Shown: piece by piece, positions 53,960 through 63,010 of the stretch
How the letters are laid out: each line of letters begins with the position of its first letter
Position numbering within the stretch: the first letter of the stretch is position 1
Assembly (NCBI RefSeq): GCF_001541095.1
Contig: NZ_LMXH01000002.1
Location: forward strand, 510,671 to 574,670
Direction: 5' to 3'
Length of the DNA: 64,000 nucleotides
From: Paenibacillus sp. FJAT-26967
Lineage (GTDB): Bacteria; Bacillota; Bacilli; Paenibacillales; NBRC-103111
Notes under the pieces: model-generated
Seen by the model: the letters and a program-made list of their open reading frames with translations, nothing else
Told to the model about the DNA's origin: nothing
The model's database searches: none
Program-made: the position numbers and the translations under genes

Positions 53960-53964
53960 CGAGT

Positions 53965-53999
53965 AAACCGGCTATCCTGGGAGGGAAGGCCGGTTTTTT
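53965..53999 (+). terminator. Terminator
   Basis: Stem AAACCGGC / GCCGGTTT followed by TTTTG. Confidence 0.8.
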
Positions 54000-54168
54000 G
54001 TTGTCCAGCATAAGTAAACTTTGATCTTACTAGGCTTTGTTAGTAATCTGCTAATAAACAAATAAAAGGCACATTTTAGATTAAAACATTATACAAACAT
54101 TGAACAAAGTATGCTAAACTAGATCCAAAGAACTAGTTGAAACTAAATTAGGGTTGGAGTGATAGCAG

Positions 54169-55500
54169 ATGAGCCGTTGTCCTTTTCATTTTTTCTCAAA
54201 AAAATCCGGCGGGACTGCAACTGGCAGCAGTGAATTGTTAAGTCAGGCGAAGCAGAAAGGGACAGGTGTTCTGGATGTCGGTGCGGATCTGGAGATGGGT
54301 CAGCAGGTCCGGATGATCGGGCTTACGCAGGAAGACATGTTGGTCCTTCGTGCCGTGCAGCCTCTTATAGCGGAACACATTGATGTCATCGTGGAAGCTT
54401 TCTATCAATCGGTGCTTAACGTGCAGAGTCTCAAGAAGATTATTGAAGATCAAAGTACGGTAGAACGACTCAGACAAACGCTGAGAGAGCATTTGATCGA
54501 AATGTTCTCCGGGCGAGTGGATGCCGATTTTATTGCCAAAAGACTTCGGATTGCAGAGGTTCACCAGCGGATTGGACTTGCTCCGAAGTGGTATATGGGC
54601 GCTTTTCAGAATCTGCAGAACGCCTTTCTTCAACTCATACATAATTTATTCCCGCATGGCCAGGATAGTCTGCAGCTGATCACCGTTGTATCCAAACTTC
54701 TGAATTTTGAGCAGCAGCTTGTGCTGGAGGCTTACGAACAGGAGAATGAGCGTCAGAAGCAAATGCAGTATCAAAGGATCAAGAATGAGGTTAAAAGCAA
54801 AATTTCGGACGTAAGCGAAGAATTATCGGCCCTGACACAGCAGACCAGTACCTCCGTACGTGAACTGATCTCAAGCAGCGGAGAAGTGCAGAATTCGTTT
54901 CGTCACAGCTTTGATAAATCAAGAGAAACTCAGCAGATGGCGCTTAGGGGTCATGCCAAAATCCGTGATTTGGAGCAGCGTATGGAAACCATTACGTCAG
55001 GCGCCCAAATGATGGAGAAATCCGTCGGGCAGTTGAGTGAATCGGCCAGACAAATTCAAACCATTGCCGTGAGCGTGCAGGAAATAGCCAATCAGACGAA
55101 GCTGTTGTCTTTGAACGCATCTATTGAAGCGGCGCGGGCCGGCGAGCAGGGAAGAGGATTCGCCGTCGTAGCGGGGGAAGTGCAGAAGCTTTCCGATGAT
55201 ACGAAGCATACGGTCAGCCGTATTTCCGATCTTATCGCGCATTCTAACCGGATTACCGGAACTGTCGCCGGTGCGATCCATGAAGTAAGGGCGCTTGTGG
55301 AGAGCGGGCAGAAGGAGGCTTCTGAAGCCCGGCAAGTGTTCGATGGGATCACGGAATCCATGCGGAGCAGTCTCAATGAGACGGAGCGTGTGAAATCCGA
55401 AATGGGTTCTCTTGGGGAGATCATTGATCTCATAGGCTCATCTACCGTCAAAGTGACGGAGTCGGCGGACGCCTTGAACAAGGCCGCAAATCATTTGTAA
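54169..55500 (+). CDS. hemAT: Globin-coupled chemotaxis transducer HemAT
   Basis: A 443-residue soluble receptor. Residues about 45-190 form a sensor globin; the proximal haem His is His132 in [19 protein letters not shown]. The C-terminal half is a methyl-accepting signalling domain with the conserved hairpin tip ([33 protein letters not shown]). It has no membrane segment, as in Bacillus HemAT, which binds O2 and signals through CheA for aerotaxis. GGAG precedes the ATG. Confidence 0.93.
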   Translation: MSRCPFHFFSKKSGGTATGSSELLSQAKQKGTGVLDVGADLEMGQQVRMIGLTQEDMLVLRAVQPLIAEHIDVIVEAFYQSVLNVQSLKKIIEDQSTVERLRQTLREHLIEMFSGRVDADFIAKRLRIAEVHQRIGLAPKWYMGAFQNLQNAFLQLIHNLFPHGQDSLQLITVVSKLLNFEQQLVLEAYEQENERQKQMQYQRIKNEVKSKISDVSEELSALTQQTSTSVRELISSSGEVQNSFRHSFDKSRETQQMALRGHAKIRDLEQRMETITSGAQMMEKSVGQLSESARQIQTIAVSVQEIANQTKLLSLNASIEAARAGEQGRGFAVVAGEVQKLSDDTKHTVSRISDLIAHSNRITGTVAGAIHEVRALVESGQKEASEARQVFDGITESMRSSLNETERVKSEMGSLGEIIDLIGSSTVKVTESADALNKAANHL

Positions 55501-55663
55501 ATCTCAGAATCCTGTTAGAGCGTTCAGGTTTACGGTCCAGCTGATTTGAAATCTCTCATTTCTTCCTGTAAAAAATGCGCACGAGTGGTGGAAGGACCCG
55601 CTCCTAAGTGTTATGATGGTATTTGACTATTTTAGGCTGTGCCGATTTACAGGAGGGGGAGAA

Positions 55664-56194
55664 ATGATGGGCCGACGCTTTGTCATCGAGTCCGTCCTGG
55701 TTGCCATATACGGACAACTGATGGTGCCGAGCCGTCCGGTAGAATATATTCTGCCGTACTCAACACTAGCGGAGTTGTACGAATTGAAGGATAGCCCGGA
55801 GCCCGTAATGCCGGATGAGCAGGAAGATGCGCACGTTAAGAGCATGATCGGGGAACTCATTCAATTTTTCGAGGATTCACTCAATAAGAAGAAAATCGAG
55901 CGGGCGCTTGCCGTTCCCTGGCGTAAAAGTCCGCCGATTCTGGTCAACGAGATGGTATCGTTTACGATTATTAACTCCGTAGATAACGCTCATTACGGTG
56001 AAATATTCGATCCGATTGAAACAGAATTGATTCTTACGGCTATCCACGAGAAGGTGCCGATGCTTACGGATCAGATTGAACTTGTGGACAAAATGATCCA
56101 GGGGGAAGTTCCCGTCCAGGTGTTCGATGTTGAAGATTTTGAATTTGCTTTGGAGGATGAGCGTTCATCCGATGATTTTAAGACACTGCTCTAG
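55664..56194 (+). CDS. Hypothetical protein, 176 aa
   Basis: Not recognised beyond likely conservation in Paenibacillus. It starts MMGRRFVIESVLVAIYGQLM behind AGGAGG, is acidic and helical, and has no membrane segment or catalytic motif. The C-terminal FDVEDFEFALEDERSSDD is strongly acidic. A terminator follows, so it is monocistronic. Confidence 0.72.
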   Translation: MMGRRFVIESVLVAIYGQLMVPSRPVEYILPYSTLAELYELKDSPEPVMPDEQEDAHVKSMIGELIQFFEDSLNKKKIERALAVPWRKSPPILVNEMVSFTIINSVDNAHYGEIFDPIETELILTAIHEKVPMLTDQIELVDKMIQGEVPVQVFDVEDFEFALEDERSSDDFKTLL

Positions 56195-56219
56195 AACAGG
56201 GTCTTCGAGAATCCGAAAC

Positions 56220-56263
56220 AGCTCTTGCAGCCCGGCATGACCGGCTTGCAGGAGCTTTTTTTG
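56220..56263 (+). terminator. Terminator
   Basis: Eleven-bp stem AGCTCTTGCAG with TTGCAGGAGCT (two wobble pairs), then TTTTTT. Confidence 0.8.
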
Positions 56264-56438
56264 ATAGGTGCAAGAAATAAAGATTATCCGATCGGAAATG
56301 TATGTTTAATGAATAGTTGGATATTGCGAAATTGCAGAGTCTGGCGTAGGATAGAAAGATGAATATCTGTCGGACGAGTCTTATCGATTAGGCATGACGA
56401 CAATCAACTTGGGGTTTTATAGCAAGGAGGACGCAGCT

Positions 56439-57254
56439 ATGTACAAAGCATTAACGATTGCCGGATCGGATACCAGCGGGGGAGCCGGTATCCAGGCCGA
56501 TCTCAAAACATTCCAGGAGCGCGGCGTGTACGGAATGACAGCATTAACGACTATCGTAACGATGGACCCTTATAACGGCTGGGCGCACCTGGTATTCCCG
56601 ATTTCCACGGATGTGCTGGCTCCGCAGCTTGATACGGTCCTGCACGGTGTGGGTGTCGATGCCATGAAGACGGGCATGCTCGGCTCAGTGGAAATCATTG
56701 AACTCGTCGCCCAGACGATCGACCGCGAGAAGGTCGGCAATGTGGTTATTGATCCCGTGATGGTCTGCAAGGGCAATGACGAGGTCCTGCATCCGGAGAC
56801 GGCTGTCAGTTTGCGTGATGTACTCGTGCCGCGGGCGACAATTGTTACGCCGAACCTGTTCGAGGCGGCACAGCTTAGCGGCCGTGAGCCGTTGCGCACA
56901 GTCGATGATATGAAAGAAGCGGCTGCTGTTATCAAGAAGCTCGGCGCGGGGTACGTCTTGATCAAAGGCGGCGGTAAACTGCAGCATGAAAAAGCCGTAG
57001 ATGTGCTCTACGACGGAGAGACATTCGAGCTGCTGGAATCCGACCGGATCGAGACCACGAATACTCATGGAGCCGGCTGCACATATTCCGCGGCGATTAC
57101 GGCTGAACTTGCCAAAGGCAGATCAGTCCGTGAAGCGGTACTCACAGCCAAGGCATTTATTACCGAGGCTATCCGGTATTCCTTCCCTCTGAACCAGTAC
57201 GTAGGGCCAACGCGTCATTCCGCGTACCGTGAGCATGTTCTGAATCAAGAATAA
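56439..57254 (+). CDS. pdxK: Pyridoxine/hydroxymethylpyrimidine kinase PdxK
   Basis: A 271-residue ribokinase-fold enzyme: ALTIAGSDTSGGAGIQADLK at the N terminus, GVDAMKTGML, VVIDPVMVCKG, VTPNLFEA, LIKGGGKL and NTHGAGCTYSAA with the catalytic loop. It follows Bacillus PdxK (ThiD-like) through to the C-terminal FPLNQYVGPTRHSA. It phosphorylates pyridoxal or pyridoxine for PLP salvage; pyrimidine (HMP) activity is also possible. AAGGAGG precedes the ATG. Confidence 0.92.
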   Translation: MYKALTIAGSDTSGGAGIQADLKTFQERGVYGMTALTTIVTMDPYNGWAHLVFPISTDVLAPQLDTVLHGVGVDAMKTGMLGSVEIIELVAQTIDREKVGNVVIDPVMVCKGNDEVLHPETAVSLRDVLVPRATIVTPNLFEAAQLSGREPLRTVDDMKEAAAVIKKLGAGYVLIKGGGKLQHEKAVDVLYDGETFELLESDRIETTNTHGAGCTYSAAITAELAKGRSVREAVLTAKAFITEAIRYSFPLNQYVGPTRHSAYREHVLNQE

Positions 57255-57321
57255 TTCCAGGAGGGCTGAACATCCGGTGCCGCAGGTTATACCGGATCTG
57301 CCCGAAGTGAGATGAATAAGA

Positions 57322-57357
57322 AAAAATGCCTTGATCCTATAGGATTAAGGCATTTTT
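57322..57357. terminator. Bidirectional terminator
   Basis: AAAAATGCCTT / AAGGCATTTTT with inner ATCCTATAGGAT, between convergent pdxK and ltaS. Confidence 0.9.
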
Positions 57358-57371
57358 CTTATACTTTACGT

Positions 57372-59252
57372 TTACTTCCGCTTTGGCAATAGTTTGACAT
57401 ACTCATCATTCAGTTCCATAAAGTCCATGATGTAGTCGTAGTCTTTCTTATACTTGCTGAAATCGGCGACTGGTTCCAGTGTCTTGAGATCGACTGCACG
57501 TCCGTCCTCAAAACCCTCTCCCGGTACGAACATAATCTCGTTATTAAAGAAAGAGCCGGTCGGCAGGTAGTAACGCATACCGATAATGTTATTCGTTACA
57601 TTCAACAGATCATGCCCAAACGGTACAAAGGCATTATTGTCGAGTCTAATTCCAAGCAGGTTAGCGACTGTAGGCAGAATATCCACCTGGCCGCCGGTTG
57701 TCTCGACTGTCTTGCCTTCCGGCAGAGAAGGCGAATGAATAATGAGTGGAATATTAAACCGTGAAATCTGCGGATCATATTTGATTCCCAGCAAATTATT
57801 AACTTCTTCGGGGCTGTTGTCTTGAGGCTGCAAGCCGAAGTGATCCCCGTATATCACAAGCACGGTGTTCTCCCACATGCCATTTGCTTTCAGATTATCA
57901 ATCAGCGTACCGAGTGCGTAATCCGCGTAATGTACAGTTTCAATATAATCGCCGAGCTGCTTGCCTTTGAGCGAATCAGGCAGCTTAAACTTGTTCTTAT
58001 CCGCCGGAACTTTAAAAGGATGATGGCCGGAAGTAGCGACGAACTGCGCATAGAACGGTTTCTGCTGTTTATTCAGCTCCACCAGCTGCTCCATACCTGC
58101 CCGGTACATTTCTTCGTCCGAAGCTCCGAAGGCGTTAAACTGGTCGTTATTAAAGAATGGCTTGTCGAAATATCGGTCAAAGCCTAATGCCGGATACATC
58201 TTGTTACGGTCCCAGAACTTCACGTCGTTGACATGAAACGTATTCGATTCATATTTTAGCGAATGAAGAAGACGGGGCATACTCGGCAGCTCACGGTCGC
58301 TGAATCCGGCGGACATGGCAACCGTGCCCGTAGGATAAATCGAAGTGTTGGAGATAAATTCAGCATCCGACGTATTCCCTTGTCCAACCTGCTGGAACAC
58401 GTTCGGGAAGTAGAAGCTTGAAGAAGTGAGCTCATTAAGAACAGGTGTGACCATCTGATCGTTCACTTCAAGGTTGATCGGGAAGTTCTGCATCGCTTCC
58501 ATCTGGACGACGATGACATTCTTGCCTTGCTCCGATCCGAAGTAAGCAGGCGCTGCGCCTGAACCCGCTGCGGAACCGTACGGATAGGCAGCTTCTATCT
58601 CTTTCAGTTTCTGTGCCACTTCTGTCGTGTTCGCGTAGGTACGTGAATTCTTATCCTTGAGTCCATCCCACAAAGAGATAGCCTGATAGGCAAAGAATCC
58701 GAGCTCTTCGCCTTTCTTCAGTTCGTTCTTAGTGCTGGATGCTGCAGCAATCGAACTTGAAGTCAGCAGTACGCTGACGAAGATCAGCGCATAGGCGATA
58801 GGTGAAGGCAGTTTGAATTTGGGCTCTGAGAACCGGGCTTTTCTTCTCATCAGGAAGGAAAGGGCTAGTATAACCACAATATCCGCGATGAACAGCAAGT
58901 CGATCGGCTTCAGAATAGAACGGACGGACGAAGAAACTTGTCCGACTTGATTTAGCTGCATTAGCGTTGTGTATATAGGTACTGTTCCAAAGTTTTGAAA
59001 ATAAATGGTGGATGCAAGCAATGCCAAACTGACTAAACCGTTATAAGTCCAGAACAACGTTGTTTTAAGGCGCCCGGGCTTGAACAGCTCGATTAAGCTA
59101 GCGACAATAATAACATCAAAGGCGTCTACAAATATTTTATCAAGAGTCAGTTTGTCATAGACCAAGATCCGGAACAGTGCCATTTTGGCAATCAGCATCA
59201 CGATTGTCCATAGAAACAGACTTTTGTACCAATCTTTCCATCGATTGCTCAT
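57372..59252 (-). CDS. ltaS: Lipoteichoic acid synthase family protein (LtaS)
   Basis: A 626-residue membrane enzyme. Five hydrophobic segments lie in residues 1-180; then an extracellular sulfatase-fold domain: metal Glu in VVQMEAMQNFP, nucleophile Thr in GQGNTSDAEF, YGDHFGLQPQ and TSGHHPF. It polymerises glycerol phosphate from phosphatidylglycerol on the outer face. Homologues include LtaS and YfnI/YqgS/YvgJ; which of these it is cannot be told. GAGGAG precedes the ATG. Confidence 0.92.
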   Translation of the reverse strand: MSNRWKDWYKSLFLWTIVMLIAKMALFRILVYDKLTLDKIFVDAFDVIIVASLIELFKPGRLKTTLFWTYNGLVSLALLASTIYFQNFGTVPIYTTLMQLNQVGQVSSSVRSILKPIDLLFIADIVVILALSFLMRRKARFSEPKFKLPSPIAYALIFVSVLLTSSSIAAASSTKNELKKGEELGFFAYQAISLWDGLKDKNSRTYANTTEVAQKLKEIEAAYPYGSAAGSGAAPAYFGSEQGKNVIVVQMEAMQNFPINLEVNDQMVTPVLNELTSSSFYFPNVFQQVGQGNTSDAEFISNTSIYPTGTVAMSAGFSDRELPSMPRLLHSLKYESNTFHVNDVKFWDRNKMYPALGFDRYFDKPFFNNDQFNAFGASDEEMYRAGMEQLVELNKQQKPFYAQFVATSGHHPFKVPADKNKFKLPDSLKGKQLGDYIETVHYADYALGTLIDNLKANGMWENTVLVIYGDHFGLQPQDNSPEEVNNLLGIKYDPQISRFNIPLIIHSPSLPEGKTVETTGGQVDILPTVANLLGIRLDNNAFVPFGHDLLNVTNNIIGMRYYLPTGSFFNNEIMFVPGEGFEDGRAVDLKTLEPVADFSKYKKDYDYIMDFMELNDEYVKLLPKRK

Positions 59253-59610
59253 GCAATGACTCCTCTCCTAATCGATCTATACCGTTATACTAAAAAAATA
59301 TTAAGGAATTATGAACGCGGGCAGGCTCGTGCGGTTCCAAAAAGTGGAGAACTTCTTTAAAGGCACGTGAGACGTGCTTTTGTTCTTATCCAAAAAGAGA
59401 GATACTAATTTTGTGTAATAGCAATCCTGTTTGACCTTCGTAGCTCGGCCCGTCCATAAAACTCCTCTGCCTATTGTACCTGAAAAGAGGGGGTGATCCA
59501 AATAATTCGTGTCGAATTTTGTCGCAAAAAATTTAAGAGACTCGGAACTTTTGTATATTATTCCTTTTTGAGCGAACAATAACCCCCATAGGAAAGGGGT
59601 GCTTTGAAGC
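59253..59610. other. Divergent region between ltaS and the SRAP gene, with hairpin
   Basis: About 360 bp, AT-rich. A 10-bp hairpin AAAGGCACGT/ACGTGCTTTT lies at 59359-59381, in the ltaS leader on the minus strand. Near 59552 TATATTAT may be the -10 of the SRAP gene. No gene seen. Confidence 0.4.
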
Positions 59611-60285
59611 GTGTGCAGACAATATTCCTTATCAGCCGATTTACAGGAAATTCAAACTTATTTCGGGATTGATCATGTGCCAAGTATGTACAAAGCCCGC
59701 TACAATATCTCGCCAAGACAGCATGTACCTGTTGTGCTGCATGCCAACGGACGGCGTATTCTGGATGAATACCGCTGGGGATTGGTTCCATTCTGGGCGA
59801 AGGATGCGGTGAACGCCGACGGGATGTCCGCACATCTTAATCCGGCTTACCGCAAAATATTCAGAAGACAGCGGTGCGTCATTCCGTGCTCGGGATTATA
59901 TTATTGGCAAAGCGAGGGCAAGAAGAAATTGCCAATGAGAGTGGTGCTGCGAAGCCGCAAAGTTTTTGGCGTCGCGGGTCTATATGATATTTGGACCGAT
60001 CCGCGGGGGAATGAACTGCGGACCTGCACCTTTCTGATGACCGAATCCAATCGTCTGATTACCTCATTCCATAACCAGATGCCGGTTATCTTGAATCAGG
60101 ATTCTTTTGAGGATTGGCTGCTGAACAAGGAAATCGGGACGGACGAGCTCATACCTCTCTTGAAACCTTACGAAGCGTCCCAGATGGAGGCTTACCCGGT
60201 TACCCCCCTGATTTCCAATCTCCAAATGGACCATTCAGGCTGCATTGAGGAAATGAACGTGAAGCTTGCCTGGATAAAAGAATAA
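59611..60285 (+). CDS. SRAP-family (YedK/HMCES-like) protein with divergent active site
   Basis: A 224-residue SOS-response-associated peptidase-fold protein. The GTG start places Cys at position 2 (MCRQYS), the residue that traps abasic sites in DNA in this family. YRWGLVPFWAKD, RRQRCVIPCSGLYYWQ and FHNQMPVIL align with family blocks. The usual NAR motif reads SAH and the usual FYEW reads LYYW, so the Asn and Glu are replaced; the late His (FHNQMP) is kept. It may bind abasic DNA with altered chemistry, or have a different job. Confidence 0.85.
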   Translation: MCRQYSLSADLQEIQTYFGIDHVPSMYKARYNISPRQHVPVVLHANGRRILDEYRWGLVPFWAKDAVNADGMSAHLNPAYRKIFRRQRCVIPCSGLYYWQSEGKKKLPMRVVLRSRKVFGVAGLYDIWTDPRGNELRTCTFLMTESNRLITSFHNQMPVILNQDSFEDWLLNKEIGTDELIPLLKPYEASQMEAYPVTPLISNLQMDHSGCIEEMNVKLAWIKE

Positions 60286-60288
60286 GAA

Positions 60289-60316
60289 CAAGCCCGTGCC
60301 TTCTCGGACGGGCTTG
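60289..60316. terminator. Bidirectional terminator
   Basis: CAAGCCCGT / ACGGGCTTG between convergent genes, followed by CTTGGTTT. Confidence 0.75.
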
Positions 60317-60322
60317 CTTGGT

Positions 60323-61642
60323 TTATGAGCCGGCAGCCGGCTGATCCACATCTGTTCGGGGGTGAATAGCGAACAGGGCAAGAGCGGCCGCGATCAGACA
60401 AGCAGCAGCCATTACATAGAATATCCAGCCGGGCACCCGGGTCAAGAGCAGGGATATAACGGGAGGACCCGCTGCAACTCCGATAAACCTCATGCTGCTG
60501 TAGAAAGAGGAGATCGTACCGCGCTGAGATTTGTCGATACCCGCCGTAATAAAAGCATCCAGACACGGTAGTGCGAGTCCGATGCCGATTCCGAGTAAAG
60601 ACAGCATGAAAATCAGCATAGGCAGAGATGAAATCATGACATTACTGCCGAGTGTCGCACCCAATGCCAGAACACAGCCTGCGAATGTTAACCACTTCAT
60701 CCGCTTTTTATGCTGGCCGATGATTTTGCCGGTGATAAACGAGGTGATACAAAGAAGCGATAGCGGAATGGCAAGGACACAACCCTTTAGTATGCCGCTT
60801 AGCTTGTATTTGTCTTCAAGCAGCTCCGATAAATAGAAGAGCGAGCCGAATAAGAGGAACATTGCAATGCCGCCGATTGTGAAGATGGCGTAAAGCCAGC
60901 GGCCGTTTTTAGAGAAAATCCACTTTAATTCTTTGATAAACACAGGCAACGATACCGGAGGTTGTTCTTGTTCTTTGGATTTTGGCCGGGTTACAAGTGC
61001 GGATGGTTGTTTTCCCTGCTCTTTATCAGCCGGATTTGCTGAGGCTTCCTGCTTGGATTTTGTGGCTTTAGCCGGGTTTTTGACCAGGAATGCAACCATC
61101 AGGATTGAAATCAGGCTAAAGACCGGAATCGCCAGAAAGGGCAGGAACCAGATAATGGACGCGAGTGCGGAGCCCAGGATGGGGCTGAGTACTTTCCCGC
61201 CCGTATTGGCGGTTTCGACAAGACCAAGCCCGCTGCTGACATCGCTCTCACTTGTGAACATGTCGCCCACCAGCGGCATTGCGACCGGAGCAGCTCCGGC
61301 TGCTCCTATACCTTGAAGCAGCCTGCCCGCCAAAATAATCGTATAGGGATGGGGCATAAACCAAGCCGCGAGTCCGCAGACTGCTCCCCCGATTCCGGCA
61401 ATTATCAGGCTGGGAATGATGACAATTTTGCGGCCGTACCGGTCGGAGAGGAAACCCGCAACGGGAATCAGCAGAATGGCAGCAAGCGAATAAGCCGTTA
61501 TTAGTAGACTGACCTGAAATGATGTAACGGCCAGCTTTTCGCGAATTAATGGCAGAATGGGGATAAGCATTGAATTTCCGAGCGTCATGATTAGAGGAAT
61601 CGATGCCACGGAAATGAGGTCCCATTTTTTCTTCGCCTCCAT
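60323..61642 (-). CDS. MFS drug-efflux-type transporter
   Basis: A 439-residue transporter with 12-14 hydrophobic segments. DRYGRK after helix 2 is the MFS loop motif; GRLLQGIGAAG is motif of the drug:H+ antiporter branch. A polar loop of about 50 residues (KSKQEASANPADKEQGKQ) separates the halves. The ATG at 61642 is preferred to a longer frame because of the AGGAGC site. Substrate unknown. Confidence 0.87.
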   Translation of the reverse strand: MEAKKKWDLISVASIPLIMTLGNSMLIPILPLIREKLAVTSFQVSLLITAYSLAAILLIPVAGFLSDRYGRKIVIIPSLIIAGIGGAVCGLAAWFMPHPYTIILAGRLLQGIGAAGAAPVAMPLVGDMFTSESDVSSGLGLVETANTGGKVLSPILGSALASIIWFLPFLAIPVFSLISILMVAFLVKNPAKATKSKQEASANPADKEQGKQPSALVTRPKSKEQEQPPVSLPVFIKELKWIFSKNGRWLYAIFTIGGIAMFLLFGSLFYLSELLEDKYKLSGILKGCVLAIPLSLLCITSFITGKIIGQHKKRMKWLTFAGCVLALGATLGSNVMISSLPMLIFMLSLLGIGIGLALPCLDAFITAGIDKSQRGTISSFYSSMRFIGVAAGPPVISLLLTRVPGWIFYVMAAACLIAAALALFAIHPRTDVDQPAAGS

Positions 61643-61801
61643 ACGGCGATCCACGCTCCTCGAGTTGACTTGCTTTGGAACTCCGGTTATCCGGTAGCCG
61701 CGAGCTAGAACTACTTTGCTCAAAGGAGAAGGATTTTATGCTTTTCTCAAACCGATTAATCCGGTCGGAATTATGAAGACTTAACTTGATGGCTGCGCAC
61801 G

Positions 61802-61852
61802 AAAAAACGTTCCCCGCTGCTTAAAGAAAGAAGCAGCAGAGGAACGTTTTTG
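61802..61852 (-). terminator. Terminator of the EcsC gene
   Basis: AAAAACGTTCC / GGAACGTTTTT with inner GCTGCTT/AAGCAGC; lies just downstream of the minus-strand EcsC gene. Confidence 0.85.
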
Positions 61853-61896
61853 CAAGCAAGGCGGCACCCTGCGAATGCCTGGTGTTTGCCGATCCG

Positions 61897-62781
61897 CTAT
61901 ATTTGCCCGTGTCCGGATGCTTTATCCGGTTCTTCCGGACTTGCCCCCTGTTCAAGCGTTTGTGTACTCAAGCGCTCCAGAATTCTGCGCTTGCGGTACA
62001 GCATTTTGCCCGCTTCCGCCACGTCTTTAATGGTGCCGCGGTTGAAATACGCCCCGAACAGCATTCCGGCAATGGGAATCATCTGAAACAGCTTCTTCCA
62101 TCCGAAGTTATCCCGGTAGGTGGCGATGACTTCCCGCCAGCCCTGGATTTGAGCCGCGGCCTGATTCTGGCGCTCGGGTGCATCATACAGGGCGAGCTTC
62201 TCCAGAATGGCTTTTTTACCGACAATGTCGGACGATGAGAACTGGAGGCAATTGATGATAAAAATCCGTTCCTTCTTGTCATTAGGATCATATCCGTAGC
62301 AGACGGCTATTTCCTGAAGCACCTTAAGAGAGAGTCCCAGCAGGGACGGGATATCGATTGCCAGTGTGAAAATACCCCCGAAACCGGTAGTAGCCCCTTG
62401 AACGGTTGCCATTGCGGAGCGGGATTCCGATAAAGCGTCCGCTGCGCGGTCCATTGCGGCAAGAGGGAGTCTGGACGCTTCCTCGATAGACGCAACCGCA
62501 GATTTGTCCCCGTCCCCTTTAATCCGTGTATGCTTGCTGAGGTGTTCCAGACTTCCCCGCTGAGAAACCAGATAGCGTCCGCCAGTTTGAAGATAGCTTC
62601 CCATTTCATCAATAAGTTGTCCGATCCGGTCCTGCAAAAATTTTGGTGTTAGTCTGTCCAGCAGCACAAACGGAAGCCGTCCGAGCTTTTCCCAGAAAAA
62701 TAAGCCTTTCTGATCGTCTTCCCATTTTTCAATCATTTTTAATTCATGAAGGAGCTGTTCCTTAGATTCTTGTTCATTCAT
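61897..62781 (-). CDS. EcsC-family protein
   Basis: A 294-residue protein of the EcsC group: WEKLGRLPFVLLDRLTPKFL near the N terminus, the hydrophobic, Gly-rich segment GATTGFGGIFTLAIDIPSLLG in the middle (a membrane-active helix; written in part as GGIFTLAIDIPSLLG), and FQMIPIAGMLFGAYFNRGTI near the end. EcsC lies with the EcsAB transporter in Bacillus, but here it is alone. Function unclear. GGAGG precedes the ATG. Confidence 0.85.
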   Translation of the reverse strand: MNEQESKEQLLHELKMIEKWEDDQKGLFFWEKLGRLPFVLLDRLTPKFLQDRIGQLIDEMGSYLQTGGRYLVSQRGSLEHLSKHTRIKGDGDKSAVASIEEASRLPLAAMDRAADALSESRSAMATVQGATTGFGGIFTLAIDIPSLLGLSLKVLQEIAVCYGYDPNDKKERIFIINCLQFSSSDIVGKKAILEKLALYDAPERQNQAAAQIQGWREVIATYRDNFGWKKLFQMIPIAGMLFGAYFNRGTIKDVAEAGKMLYRKRRILERLSTQTLEQGASPEEPDKASGHGQI

Positions 62782-63010
62782 ATATTGTCTGCCTCCTGTA
62801 TGTTCACTGATCCATTCTTTTTACTACGCAGAGCGGCAGCTTTTAGATTCATTGCGCAGCGATTTAACTCCGGTACAGATTCATTTTTTGAAAAAAGGGG
62901 CGGAAAAGGGGAAGAATTAAAACGATTCTTTCCCTATTTCAGAGCAGAGCTGTCTGGTAAACTGTAGAAACTTAATCCAACAGCTGCAGCTAGAAAAAGA
63001 GGAATGACGC

